This document shows positions 1 through 12,606 of a stretch of DNA of 64,000 nucleotides, one piece after another. The first letter of the stretch is position 1. Each line of letters starts with the position of its first letter. This DNA is from Heterobasidion occidentale (lineage: Eukaryota > Basidiomycota > Agaricomycetes > Russulales > Bondarzewiaceae): positions 868,001-932,000 of the forward strand of contig JBCAQO010000011.1 in the NCBI GenBank assembly GCA_039111635.1, in the 5' to 3' direction. The translations under genes were made by a program, and so were the position numbers. The notes beneath the pieces are model-generated. The model ran no database searches, had not been told where the DNA came from, and worked only from the letters and a program-made list of their open reading frames with translations.

Positions 1-734
1 TGCAGCAATGTATAGTGATCGTCGTTCTTAAATGGTCCATAAGATCCACTATGCCGCACTCTGTTTATAGCCTTGCCGCAGCGACCGTGCATCCGCTTTC
101 GCCCGTGCCTATTTTTGCTCAGGATGGGATCGCGGACAAGGAGGCCCATAGAACGAGAATGCCAGTGACGAAGGCTGCTGATATTCGGAGGTCCTGTCGT
201 AAACGTCTATACTAGACTAAACCCGGTCAGTCTGTATTTGAACATTCTTGTACTCGTAACAGAGATCGAAATAGAACGAGTTAGGTCACCGATAGGTACC
301 TAGCTCTGGAGACCACGATAGGGTGCCTAGAAATGTCCTGAATGGCGAACTCGTGTTGTTTTCATATGTTGCTAACCATCGCCGCAATTGTTCTTTGTAC
401 TCGCTTGTAGGACACAAGAGAGTATGCGAGCGAGAGTGATAAGAATCCTGACAGGGAGGGTTTATGTCGGGACCATGACGTGCCAGAGCAAAAGCAGGAC
501 ATTTGGCGACCAATTTTGTCATTGTGGGTCCTTGCAATTGTAAGCTATCGTTCATGGGTCCTATTTTCGCTGAGCATCCTTGAAGCCGTATACTTATTCC
601 GAAGGGGTATCATTAGATCGCTTGCATCCTTCATTTACACGTTGTGTTCGCGTTGAAGATCTATCTCCGAGTAATATTTTTGCAAATATCGTGGAATACA
701 GTGTTCACGGGTCTCAGAACGCACCGTTTAAGAA
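1..734. other. left-edge flank, no gene supported
   Basis: Only short open frames without recognisable motifs occur here (an 89-codon one on the minus strand at 286-555 is the longest). The right part is the 3' flank of the MFS transporter gene, which ends at 735. I see no RNA gene or repeat. Confidence 0.5.
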
Positions 735-2478
735 CTACAAACTCCATGGTTTCTCACTAGCCGCTAGAGAACGGTTCCGTCTCGCATAAATAACACGCAA
801 GACAAGCACGACCGCAGATGCCTCTAGGAGGAATGCCGCGTTCGTGAAATGCCCCGTAGGATATCCCGGCGCCTCCTGTGGCTTGTAGATGTAAATACCT
901 TTTTGAAACAGAGTACAGTCAGGATGATTGTCACCGAGCTACTAGAAATTACTCTACCAATTATTTGTCCGATGGTCCCGAGGGTAACGTTCAAGGGGAC
1001 TGCAAGCGTCGTCGCACTTGTGTTCCGCAAGTTTGCCGTGAGCCAGCTGAGAAGGGAAGGGTTTGCGGAGTACGAGAAGCTAGTCGCGATGCAGAGCATC
1101 GCATATCGCGCTTTGAATGAAGTTGGTGGTAACGCGCCTGCGATAGAGCACATCCCGATAAACCAGTATCAAAGCGTGAACGCGCCAGATAATCAACTGG
1201 TGCTTACCTTGCACGAGAAAAGATAACCCCGCAGTCATGAGCGAGGCTGCGGATCCCAGTGACCATGATTTGTACTTATCCGCCAGGCGAGATACCAGTA
1301 CAGTCACGACGAATGCAATGGCGAATGGGGGGACTGTGAACAGTTGTGCGCTTAAGCCTTGGTATCCTAAGCCAGCCACGATCGTCGGCGCGAAGAGCGA
1401 TATGCTTGAAAATGGGACAGAGATGGAAATGAACGCCAAATAATGGAGATAAAGCCTCCAGTCCGTCAGCGTCGCTTTGGTCTCTGCCCATGAAATCTTG
1501 GCATGTCCCAACGACGCATTGCCCTTGAGTCTATGAATCAATATCTGACGCTCCTCTCGCGATATCCATTTGGCGGATTCCGGATAGTCAGGGAAGAAGA
1601 AGTAGACCAACGCTGCACACGAGACGGACGGTATACCCTCGATGAGAAACAGCCATCTCCATCCTTCGAGACCCCTCACGCCGTCCAGTTTCCCTATTCC
1701 AAATGCTATCGACCCTCCGAACGCACCACCCATGGAGGCACATGCCACAATTAAAGCAGTACGGAATGCTCGCTCGTGGGGAGGGTACCAGAATGTCAAG
1801 AAGTAGATGATCCCTGGAAAGAGCCCCGCCTCGAAGGCACCGAGGAGAAAGCGCACGGCAGTAAGTCCGCCGAAGTTCTGCACTCCACCAAGTATCATAA
1901 CCATGGCGCCCCAGCCGAGCATGAGGAACGCGAACCAGCGAGAGGGGAAGAACTTTTTGAGCATATAATTGGAAGGCGTTTCGAAGACTGAGTACGAGAT
2001 GAAGAAAATCATGAGCGCGTCGAGGTATTGTTTGTCGGTCACGTGGAGCGTCTGGTCCAGAGAGTGACCTTTGTCTGCGTTTAGAACCTTCGCATTTCCC
2101 TGTAGGTCAAGGAGTCACAAAAATTAAAAATTAAAAATCATGTTAGCTGATTTGGAAAATGACATACAATATTTGCTCGCGCCAGGAAGTTAAGGGTATA
2201 AATAGCCATTGAAGCAGGGATGATACGGAGGTCTATCTTTCTCAGTAATCTATGCCCCATCCATACATGAGTCCCGATCAACGAGTCTCACAGGGAACAC
2301 ACCTTTTTTCGACGACAGGATCCACAATGTATACATCATCCAGTACGTTCTCCTGGATGACGATTGTCTTCTCAACATCGTCGGTTTCTTTGAGGGAAGC
2401 CTGTGTGGGCGAGTAAGCCCTCGACTTCTGCTCGAGCTCCGTAGAGTCTGGAGTCGCGCAGTCCGTCTTTGATATCAT
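735..2478 (-). CDS. MFS transporter, Dal5/Tna1 (anion:cation symporter) family, copy 1
   Basis: A plasma-membrane permease of the fungal allantoate/nicotinate/pantothenate group, expected to import a small organic anion with protons. The start at 2478 opens a hydrophilic N-terminus (MISKTDCATPDS). It is spliced over 2250-2303 to LLRKIDLRIIPA, the usual entry to TM1, and over 2100-2167 to IGNAKVLNAD. The family signatures follow: FETPSNYMLKK, RFLLGAFEAGLFPG and GWRWLFLIEGIPS. A further intron at about 1150-1205 joins SFLVQG to ALPPTSFKARY. A last intron at about 900-960 joins QIIG to IYIYKPQEAPGYPTGHF, and the protein ends EKPWSL at a TAG (735-737). About 470 residues with 12 hydrophobic segments. 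The substrate cannot be read from sequence. A close paralog with the same intron positions lies at 26.3-28.0 kb. Confidence 0.9.
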
Positions 2479-3713
2479 AGTCTTCCCAGAGTCTCGCGAC
2501 GTGGACGAAGGTCAGGAGGTGCAGACGAGCGAGGCGAAGCATGTTGCCTGAATTATATACCTCATTCAGTTCCCGGTGTGTAACGCACTCCGCATATGGT
2601 CCTGCTACAGCGTCCGTGCACGATTAAGCACCCGCTTTTGCATAGGACTAGTTTTTGCCGCGCATCGGGCCGAGGGCGTGAGTCCGCCTGTGACCGAGAA
2701 GAGAAGCGACAGATGTCTGCTGATACGTCTTGAGTGTATTTTTGAAATCTTACTGCCACGAACGCCACTCGAACACCTTATCCCAGTCTTATCCCCAAAC
2801 AAGAGGCACGGTATTACACTGGTATTACTCACTGAGATCTTGGGGTATATACATATGGCCATGAATCATGCTTCGTGTCACCTCCAGATCCTCGAACGTG
2901 CGACTGTTCTCCGAGGAGAGGCTATGGCTGCATGGTCCGTCGATCATGGTCGGGTTCGAATGCGATGCTTGAACCCGTTCATAAATAGAAGAACTTCAAA
3001 AGGAGCGATGGTCGAGAGTTGGTCGAGTCGACCGAAAGCGGGATGATTGGAGAGGAGAGCCACAATGTCGGCGACTACGCAATATTTACCGAGATTTGTC
3101 CCTGTTTGTTACAATGGGTCCATCCAGGTCCATCCTCAGGAGTGCAACTTCTTCCTGTTCTCATTTGTTCTCCTGGAAATCATGTCAGAGTGTCTTGCAC
3201 TCACCTGTTAAGTCCAGGATAAATTTCATAGCTAACTCGGCCTCAGAACACACCTTCGACAACCCATTAGCCTGTCGTGGAAATAAAATGAGGTCTTCTA
3301 GGGCCTCAACCGTAGGGCTTTGGTATTTCAAGATGTCTTAGGCTTGTACCCCACACCGCTAATTTTACGCGTCACAAGAATACCACAGATCCTTTGACAT
3401 CGAAATTAGCAGTTTATGAGCTCACTTCTTGGACGTACAACATCATTCTCGTCTTTATGACGTACCTTACTCCCGGAGGATTCTTTACCGGATTTCGTGT
3501 GTATCACAAGTGAGTTCTGATGCTCACCGTCCATGCCCCTCGCAAATAATGATCATGATTTCAGCAGCGTACATTACATGCAAAGCAAGACATGTTCGTA
3601 CATTCATTGAATTTCGTATCACAAGACACATACGTTGACCTTTCGTCGTTCCATTCGACCGGTATATAGCAACCGAGTGGGTATCACCACACGTCTAAAC
3701 AGACGTAGCACGG
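2479..3713. other. intergenic, promoter side of MFS copy 1
   Basis: About 1.2 kb. A 156-codon open frame on the plus strand (2576-3046) overlaps the transporter promoter and shows no motif or fungal-like codon pattern, so I do not call it. Nothing else is recognisable. Confidence 0.45.
2553..2559 (-). promoter_or_regulatory. TATA box of MFS copy 1
   Basis: On the minus strand this reads TATATAA, 75-81 bases upstream of the ATG at 2478. The spacing suits a fungal core promoter. The paralog at 28.0 kb has a TATAAGGG at a comparable distance. Confidence 0.45.
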
Positions 3714-5869
3714 TCAGTGCTGCGCCCTTCGTTCATCAACAACAGCCTGTACCCATCTTTCCAGAATCTGTTCCAACATTTCTTCCCAACCTTCGTCTCT
3801 CCGTGCGACGGTTCGTGCGTCGAAGTACACTTGGGGTTCCGTGTTAGGAAATTTGATAGTGGACGGTAAGGGAGAAGTCATCGGGGTTGAATCCGATGAG
3901 GATGGTTTAATGGTTGACCCAAGCGGCGGAGAGGGGGCGGCTATGGGTATGAGATAGCGAAGCTTGAGAGCGCTATATTTCATGAGCTTGATTTAGTTTC
4001 TAGGGTCAGACGAATAGTAAGGCATGGAACTTACGCAGCCCATAGACGCAGATTGTCCGAACGTCGGAAAGTCCATCCTTTTCGCCCCTTATCATCCTTC
4101 TCGCCGGAAGCAGACTGCGCCTGTTCTAGAGCCAAAATATCGTGGATCGCCTCTTTACTGATATATCCCCAAGGTTTGCGCGAGCGACGGACACCGACAT
4201 TGTAGGCTACACATAGCGCTTGCCCCGATGATAGCGCCAGCAACAGCTCCGTACGATCGAGCTCACGCGGCAGGAGTGCTAGCAAGTTGGTAGGCAAGAG
4301 GGCAATAAGCAGGGCATGTGCGCGCGCCAACGAGCTCTCCGCAAACGAGGTCCGTTTCGCCCACTCTGGTAAGTCCTCATCTTGCACACTCGGGCCATAA
4401 CCCTCTTCTTCTTCCTCCACAGCATCCATTTCTTCAGGCTCTTCCGTGACTCGCATCGTGTCCATCATGTCCATCGAGACGACCCGTCTTGCTTTGCGCC
4501 CTATTCCCCCTTCACCGCTCAACAGTTCGGTGGGTGCACTCACGCGTCGGCTTTTGGATCGCTCGTCTCGTTCTACCTCCTTCCGTGCGAGCTTGTCTCG
4601 CTCCCTATCCCACCCCCTTGTACCGCCCTTCCGCCCGCCGAATAACACCTCGTCCACCACATCCAAATAATGCCCCACTACCTCCTGTTCCTTCTTCACT
4701 GCGTCCAAATCCACGTCCTGCTTATACAACCAACCACCAGCGAGGACACGATCATCCCATCCTTCTTTTGTCTCTTTCCCTTCCTCGCTCACGGGATTCA
4801 TGTCCGCGTCCTCTTCTTCCCAAACTAAGACTGAGTCGTTCCGTCCCTGTACTTGAACAACAGAGAACGCGAAAGAGGTTTCGGCATCCACTTCTTCATG
4901 CTCGTTGTCCTCTAAGAAGTGAGATGGGGATGCGACGCGTGACTGTGAGCCCTGGTGTGATCCGTGGTCGCTTTGCGCGTCATACGCGTCGTCCGAAAGG
5001 GGTAATCGGGAGGATTCTTCCAGCGCACGGAGTACCGTCAGCACGTCAAGCGCGGAGCGTCGGATCAATGTCAACGGGTCCGATGGATCATTTGGTTGTG
5101 ATACGAGACGCTTGGGCGTGGGCGCGCTCGAGGCCAGAGACGCTGGGCGGAAGTGCTGTCGGTGAGAGTCGACAGTTTCGTCAGGGAGAGAGACGAGATA
5201 GTTTCGCACGGACCGGATGGTGTAGGTGGTCGTCTTTAGTAGGGTTAGCACATCGAGATTAGTAGACGAACGCGTTTTGTCCACCCCAAGCAGTCTAGGG
5301 TCTGGCTCCGTGTCCTGCTCGAGATCTGTAAGTCGCCACGCACGCTCGACAGCGATCAGATCCTCGATGACGGCTGGTCGGAGGTTTTCCGGATCTGTCT
5401 CGTAGGTCTTGACGTACGGAGGATATGCAGGTCGTTGCACCATGGGTATGACGGGAGAAGGCGGCAGTTCGAATTCAAGGATGCTCCCCAGAGATGAAGG
5501 TCCCTTCATATGGTTTGCGCCGCCCAATGCTGGCACGAGGCCCTTCCTCTGCTGCTTAGATCTGACCAGGTCCGCGCGAAGACGTTAGTTCCCGAGATGA
5601 ACAAGATATGACAGCACTCACTCCTTCTTCGCAGCGATCCCAGTCTTCGTGAAATAATGTTGCAGGTGCTCAATGCTGCCCAGGGCCATCACGCTCTCCC
5701 TTTTCGCTGCGCTTCTACTGAACGGTTTCTGCGGTTTATTGATCGCATTGTGGTTTGGATAGAACGCAACCTGACGACGTGATTTCTTCGCTGAAACGCT
5801 GGGGGAGGAATCCTGGGTTCCAGTGGACTGAGGCGTGAGGCTGGGTGTCGAGGAGGACGGATCGGACAT
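3714..5869 (-). CDS. conserved fungal protein of unknown function
   Basis: Three exons. The first begins at 5869 with MSDPSSSTPSL and ends near 5618 (GIAAKKE). The second, about 1.5 kb, runs to 4031 with an open frame to LRLWAA. The third (ALKLRYLIPI to VDERRAQH) stops at 3714. The middle is acidic, Ser/Asp/Glu-rich and probably disordered (roughly residues 200-430). The C-terminal third is compact, with RAHALLIALLPTNLLALLP, LLALSSGQALCVAYN, KPWGYISKEAIHD and GWTFRRSDNLRLWAA. That block looks like a helical domain and faintly recalls calponin-homology folds, but I cannot assign a family with confidence. The upstream ATG at 5918-5920 is in frame, but MSDPSS is the better start because the extra residues are a chance hydrophobic stretch. 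No function is proposed. Confidence 0.7.
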
Positions 5870-6146
5870 GGTATAAAGAAAGAAAAAGATTTGCGAGAAT
5901 ATAAGGTCTAAGTTAGGCACTGATTCGTAGTGAAGGCATGACTCTACAAGCGGCCGGCTAGTGATCCCTTCAAGTGTGGGAGTCGGGGACTACAAGCCCT
6001 TGTAGTGGGTCGTTCAAATGGCTTCAAACCCCAGTAGTGCTCGTGATGTAAGCGAGACTTTTACAGAAAGTGGCCGTTCTCACTTGTGCTCCTTCCGTCA
6101 TCGACCACTTCCCATCCTCAAAACCAGAGTAGCATGAAGGCGTAGA

Positions 6147-9100
6147 ATGGCACAGACCAAGGAAAAACACTACTGGCTCCAGCTCAGGACCGCCCTCACT
6201 GGTGGCTTCTGGGGCTCCTCCACGCCAGCCAAGGCTCATAACGGTTCCCCCATTTCCTGGTTTGACCTACTCCGCAAGTTTAACAAACATTGTCATGGTT
6301 TCAAGGATGTTGCGGAAATAGCGTCGCAGACCCAGGCCCTTGCACTTCTCACTGCTGGAGGAACAAGCGACAGCGACTTGGATGGTGATGCACAAGGTGC
6401 TGCTGGACCGTTCGCTATGGACGAAGAATGCACAGTCGCGCCTGGAAGGACAGAGGAGGTACAAGCAGGCTATGACAAGTTGAAGAGTCTCGAGTCTGAC
6501 TCCCCCAACTCGGATGTACGTGCCAGCTCTCGTTCTATTACACCGACGAACTCTCAACGTACCTAGTCCTTGAGACTATTGTTAGCTCATTATGCATATG
6601 CTCTCGGTCGACATGAAGAATGTCTTTCGTATCTGGAGCAAGTCGGTGACCTCTCTGATGCATGGAATCGCTTGGACCCATCTTCCTCCGTCCGCACGAC
6701 TGCGTCTACTCTGCAAGTTCCTTCCATTGCCGGGGACGGTTCTTCGTCTTCGTTCACAGGCAGTTTCGTTTCTTCGGATTCTGCATCAACAATATCAGAC
6801 ATCCAAGATGGCAAAGCATGGTCAGCGATTGAAGTGATCCGCAGCATTTGCCTTCAAGGTTTCTACACCCGCCTCAAATGCTGACCACCAGAACTCACGC
6901 TCCCTCAAACAGGCATGGCTCACGAAAGGCTGGCCCCCTCCAATTCAATGAAGGCACTCTCGATCTATATCAGCGCGACATTGCTGCTCCCAAATCTGGA
7001 GGCTGACATCTCTCGAACATCTCTCGTCAATCCTGTTCCCACATCCGGCGCAGGCCAGGGCCATCTCTTGTTCGTCTCCTTCACACGCTATCGTGAGTTA
7101 TGGAGATGGGTAGAGCGGCTGCTATGGCGGGCCATTATACTTGCTTCTCGGACGTATATCTTAGGTGGTCCAGACGAGGGTATTCTCTGGTCTTTGTTCA
7201 CACACTATCAGACGTGCAGCGCGCATTGGTCACCTAAATTCCGAACGGAACATCGATCCACAATATCCCAGCTGCATCTGCGTGCTTTGATACTCCGTAG
7301 TCGTCTACCGGGTTCTCCGCCGCTCCCGTCCTCCGCCTCGACAAAGTCAGGGGACACTATGCAAACGGGGCCACGGCTACCCAGCGCGCGGCGAGTCGTA
7401 CGCGATTACAGGGATATTTTAGCGGTCAGCACACGATTTCCGAAGGCGGGCGAGCGAAACGTCAAGGTGGAAGAGTTTGTAGATCTCTGCGTTGCTGTAT
7501 GGGAATCCAGCGGTGCGGCCGGAGAGCATGCAGGTTGGCTTGTCGACGTATGATATCTCGTGGAAATCCTCCTCATCTACATGCTCACAATTTTACAGAT
7601 TCTGTGGTGGGCAACGCGTCTCACCTTCAATTCGTACCGCATCTTTCGCCACATGGCGCGCGTGTGTGGTGTTGCTGGGGATGTTTCGCTCGCGAAACGC
7701 ACTCTGCGTTTATACACCCAGGTCGTCGGCAAGGCGCGCGAGGCAGGGGAAGATGCTGATGCCGACACCGATGAGAACTGGGTCGAGACCTTGATGTGGG
7801 GTGCACGTATGCTTTGCAGGGCCGCCCTCCAAGAAGAATCAGGCAAGGGCGGCGAGGGCATTGATGATGTCAGAGAGGCAGGGGTGATGGTTGAAAAGGC
7901 AAAGGCAAGGCTGGATAAAGACAATCTAGAGTTGAGGGCGAAAGTTGAATTAACAGAAGGGATATGGAATGCCACTATGGCGATCAAGGGTACCATCTCT
8001 GCTTTCAAATCCTATCTTTTGCTATTGGCTGAAACGTTTGCTCCGTTAGAACAGGACCACTTGACACGGTCTTCTCGACTTTCTGCAGCACTTTCGCTCA
8101 TCGAAAACTCCATCAACACATTCCCAACAGCCTCAGCTTACTATCACCACGCTCTCGCTCTATACCGTGCAGTTCCCGGTCGGGACCTCGACCGTGCGAT
8201 CGATAGCGCACGAGCTGCTGTAGAAGCTGACCCTAGTGAGACTCGATATTGGCATCTGCTAGGTCTCTTGCTCGTCACGACGGAAGATTGGACTGGGGCG
8301 AAGGGTATTCTCGAAGTCGGCGCTGCGAATGACGAGGATGAGTGGTCCGCCTCGCACGGAGCGCCGACCAATGGTACAGCTGCGCTCATGAATGGCGATA
8401 TTCCTGATACAAGTACTATCAGTGGGGAGACCTCGCAGACGAACGGTGATACCGTGACCCCAGGTCACGCTGAGAATGGCTCTGCCGAGACGACTAGTCT
8501 GACCGAGCGCCCCCATGCACCGACGTTCCTTTTGGAAGAGAATGCTGTAGAAGTACCAAGCGCGACAGAACTGCTGCAGAGACTTCCAGACCACCCCGCA
8601 CCCTCGAAGATCCAAAAATTCGAACAGGCTCTGCAGCTCCGGATGACACAACTGGCCTTGACGGAACTTTTGGAGGGTCCGGAGGGTGCTGGTGACAAGT
8701 GGGTCGAAGTATTCCAGTGGTTCGCTGAAAAGAAGAGCTTCGGTAAGGATCAAAGTCGTGAGTCATCTCCCCCAGGGTTTCCGTCACCCTTCTGAAAACA
8801 CATCCTAAATCCTGTAGAACGAACGTCAATGGAGACAAGTAGGCGTTCAGGGGACTTGAAGCCCGAATCTAGCTCTTTCCACGATTATCCTTCGCAACCA
8901 GAGGACCACCCTCAGCATGCGGAGAATACAGACTATCCACCGATGCCGATGCCTATCATGCTTACGCCTCCAACGCCAAGGCCTGCAGATGGCGAACCTT
9001 CCTGGAAGGCAGATGAAGACGTACGCCTGTCCCTGGATTCAGGCGGCAAAGAAAAAGACACTGCCGGAAAGAAGGTTCAGAAAATGCTCAAGAACCGAGT

Positions 9101-9973
9101 GCATAAGGGCCAGCAGCGTATAACGACCATAGGAAAGAGAATTGGCCACGGTGTCGGGCGAAGCGGCAGTCTCAGTCTGAGAAGGACAACATCGACCCCT
9201 GGTTAGTGTTCGCCCGCCGTCGTTAGCGGCTTGCACTGACCGAGTTGAAAATCTAGGAGATCTGTATTCTCAGAGCAACCTGATGGTCCAACAATATCAG
9301 GCGTCGTCAATACACTCTCGTCGTCAGTTCAGTCCCTTCGCGTCTACACAGGACTTGCCGCGCCCAGCGTCGCCGCCGCCTCCTCCACCGCCCTCTGTGC
9401 CACCCCACGAGCATGGAGAGCGGTCGAAGAAGGAACGCAGAATGCTCAGCGACTTGTGGCTGATGAGTGCTGCAACGTTCCGTCGGTCTGGTAAGATTGA
9501 ACAGGCGAGAGGTGCTGTTCAGGAGGCGGAGGTCCGGGATGAGGATAACCCTGGGGTGTGGGTCCAAGTAAGCGCTTCGTTCAAATTGGAGATTCGCGTC
9601 TAAAGCGATACTTTTCCAGCTGGGTTTATATTACACCGCGCTCAACCAACCACACCATGCGATTCAGGCTTTCAATAAAGCTCTTTTCATCTCTCCCGAC
9701 AATATCGCCGCCACAATCCACCTTTGTCAGCTATACCTCTCCCAGTCCCAGGCTGGGACGGCTGCAGACAACGTGGACCTCGCCGCAGGCATGCTCACAG
9801 ACTTGACACGTGGTGCCGGGTGGGACGTTGCGGAGGCTTGGTATTTCCTCGCCCGGGCCCATGGAGCGAGGGGGATGCGCGATATGGAAAGGGAGTGCTT
9901 GGCGTTCGCGTTGAGTTTGTCTGAGGGGCGTCCGTTGCGGGACATTGGTCAGGCGGTGGGTTGGTGTCTGTGA
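6147..9973 (+). CDS. YPP1: Ypp1/TTC7-like TPR scaffold protein
   Basis: Homologous to yeast Ypp1 and animal TTC7, which with Efr3 anchor the phosphatidylinositol 4-kinase Stt4 at the plasma membrane. The start MAQTKEKHYWLQLRTAL at 6147 leads into a WFDLLRKFNKH helix. A 51-base intron after SPNSD restores SLRLLLAHYAYALGRHEECL. Further exons carry TPR-like repeats: YYHHALALYRAVPGRDLDRA, RYWHLLGLLLVTTEDWTGAK, LWLMSAATFRRSGKIEQARG and HHAIQAFNKALFISPDN. The end is AEAWYFLARAHGARGMRDME...GWCL. A Ser/Pro-rich low-complexity linker with basic residues occupies about 8.83-9.45 kb. Around 1,000 residues, typical of the family. The exact join at several introns (for example 6850-6915 and 8780-8830) is approximate. 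Confidence 0.8.
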
Positions 9974-10419
9974 GATAAGTTTGGTTAGGAACACTTGGTA
10001 TGACGGCGATTGAGGGAAAATCTTAGGCAACGTTTAATGGGCGCTGTTTTGTAGCATACAAATTATATACCCACACACGCACAAAGCACTACGTTCGGAC
10101 AGTATGGTAAACGCTATCAGAAAATGTGATCCTCGGTTTGCTCGGTTTTTGCATCTGACTAGATTTTGGCAGCCAGACCGTCATGAGGCCATGCGAAGAA
10201 TGAAAGCCCGCTGATTGGTTGGAGGTACTACGGCCGGTCTGTGTCCCAAAGGGGAAAGACCGAAGACCTGTAAGGTACTCATCCTTCCGGAAAGATGACG
10301 GATCTCAAGCGCACTGCTCAAGCCTGCTCAAATTCAACCGCATCCCCCCTGCAACACGCCCTTCCTGTCTTTCTGCTTTCCCATCGCTCCCAAAAATTAA
10401 CTCGAATCAGATACAAGAT
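9974..10419. other. intergenic between YPP1 and ZIP transporter
   Basis: About 450 bases between two plus-strand genes. It holds the 3' end of the TPR gene and the presumed promoter of the zinc transporter. I see no strong TATA element or other feature. Confidence 0.4.
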
Positions 10420-12606
10420 ATGCACTCGCCAATCGAATACACTCAGGCTTTCGTGGATTTTCGCGCAGCTTTCAGTCAGGTTTGGACCTCGCATGACGAG
10501 CTGGCCATGGAAGAGGGTAGCCATCGAATCTTTGGTGGGAACATGGGGCCGCACAGTCTTTTGAACCGACACCAGAACGGTCTTCGTACACTTGACATCA
10601 ACACAGGGGCGCCTGTGCGGTTGGGCATGATGTCTGTCATATTCTCTGTCTCTCTCCTTGGTGCGTCGTGCTTCCATACGTGTCTTGTCCAGCTCGTTGA
10701 TCATAAAAATATCCCCTAGCTGTCTCCTTTCCGACATTGTCCAAGCGGGTCAAATACCTCCAGATCCCCCGAGCGGTGTTCTTCATAGGCAAACACTTCG
10801 GAACGGGTACGTGAGCGCCTTAGGGGTCTACCGTTTTCATTTTGTCAGTTATATACGGAGTGGGCTGCCTTTCGAACTGGCCCTGCTCACGTCAAGCATC
10901 GTCTCGACTGGCAGGTTGAAGTTCAATTCCCATTTTTCCAAATCTATCCTCCGTGCATCTCTGTATCTGTGTGGCTGTGCTGGTATATGATGCAACAGCG
11001 CATATACAGACCTCGCTGAGATTATATTGGCAGATATATGCTATTTTCTCCATGAATCTTATTTGGAATTTCCTTGTGACTTGGTGACTAACCATCTGTA
11101 TTTTTTCTAGGCGTCATCCTGTCCACGGCGTTTGTACATCTACTGCAAGACGCCTTTGAATGTCTTCAAGATCCTGACGTCAAGAAAAGCACTAACATAG
11201 GCAGTTGGACAGGGTTTATCGTGTGAGTGCCTTCACCCCAAGTTGCTTCCCTCAGGAGTTGATGTGCGATACAGACTAGGATCTTTGCTTATAATATTTA
11301 TGATCGAATGTATAGATCTGCTTATATTGTCTATCGAAATATGACACTGACCTTGTTTTAGACATCTCAACCTCCTTTGTCGATCGATATCACTCCTACC
11401 CTTCTGCGCCGCCAAGCCCAAAGCTAGAACGTTAGTTTGTATACTTCATCGTTGCATTTGTCACTAAATAATCTGCATTTGTAGCCGCATCTTTGACTCT
11501 CACCCCCGAAATCGCTCTTCCTGAGCGCACGACCTCTTACAATTCAGAAGTTACCATCAAAGCTTTCCAACCTCCCCTAGAAAACACCCCACTCCTAGGG
11601 CCCTCATCGTCCAGGCCGACTGCATCGAGCCGCACATATTCTCAACCAACCTCAGGTGTTCATGGGCATGGACATGTTCATGACCACACGATTCTGGAAG
11701 GTCACCATCGCCATGAACAACGGTGTGCTCATGGTGAACATCACGAGCGCACACCACGGGACACGATGAATGTTCTTGATGACGGACTTACTCGCACCCG
11801 TTCGCATAGCTTCAGTAATGGGCATGCGCACGCGCATGTGGATCCGGAGGATCTCGGAAGCGGAGGAGGATGAAGGCGAAGACGAGGAGATGGCGGTCGG
11901 GAGAAAACGACAGATCGTCGGCATCTTGGTATTATACTTCCCTCATCATTGTCGAGCGTGATCCAGCTAACGTTTCGGCTTTACACAGGTCCTTCAGCTT
12001 GGTATCATGATTCACTCGCTTGTCATCGGGCTCACCCTCGCGATCGCGTCTGGGGCTGACTTCAGTGCGCTCGATTAATCTCTCAAGGGGGCAACCATAA
12101 TCTGATTCGTCTTCCGTTAGCATCCCTTGTGACCGCGATCGTCTTTCATCAACTATTCGAAGGCCTTTCGCTCGGAATCCGCATCGCAGGACTCCCGGCA
12201 CCAGATCCCGCTGCACCGCATCAGATGTCCCTTCTCAAACCGATCCTCGCATCCTTGTTCGCAGTGACAACGCCCGTGGGTATCCTGATCGGACTCGCCT
12301 CGTTCGGCGTCGGGTCCAGTAGCGAAGAGGGTGCGTTTTGCTTGCTCGACTCAACCCTCGCGATTGTACCCTTGACTGACCTTGCCTGTCATATTTTTTC
12401 CGTGGCGATAAACAGTCCGGCTGAAGTTGATCGAAGGCCTGATGTCCGCCATATCCGCGGGGATGCTGATATACGCGGCGTGCGTTGAGATGCTCGCGGG
12501 CGACTTTGTGCTCGACCCGACCTTGTGGAGAAGCGGGATCGGGAGACAGGCTGTTGCGCTGATCAGTTTGCTCGCGGGTGTGATGGCGATGGCCGTCATT
12601 GGGTGA
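10420..12606 (+). CDS. ZIP family zinc transporter
   Basis: A Zrt/Irt-like metal importer. The ATG at 10420 (MHSPIEYTQAFVDF) opens a hydrophilic N-terminus before TM1 (LGMMSVIFSVSLLG). TM2-3 follow with PRAVFFIGKHFGTG and VILSTAFVHLLQDAFECL. A long cytosolic loop is very His-rich (HGHGHVHDH, EGHHRHEQ, NGHAHAHVD), the classic metal-sensing loop between TM3 and TM4. TM4 has HSLVIGLTLAIASG. TM5 has IVFHQLFEGLSLG with the metal-binding HxxxE. The join over the intron at about 12068-12119 gives DFTSLVTA. The final exon MSAISAGMLIYAACVEML ends ...AMAVIG and TGA at 12604. An alternative last intron (donor at 12603) would end AVIGL at 12702. There are about seven introns. Its substrate is probably zinc, but other divalent metals are possible. 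Confidence 0.88.

Noticed and set aside
2947..2985. GGTTCGAA-like string resembling a tRNA B box
   Set aside because: No matching A box at the right distance and no acceptor stem that pairs.
2576..3046. 156-codon plus-strand open frame between the MFS gene and the unknown gene
   Set aside because: Overlaps the transporter's TATA region, has no motif, no signal peptide and a composition unlike nearby genes.
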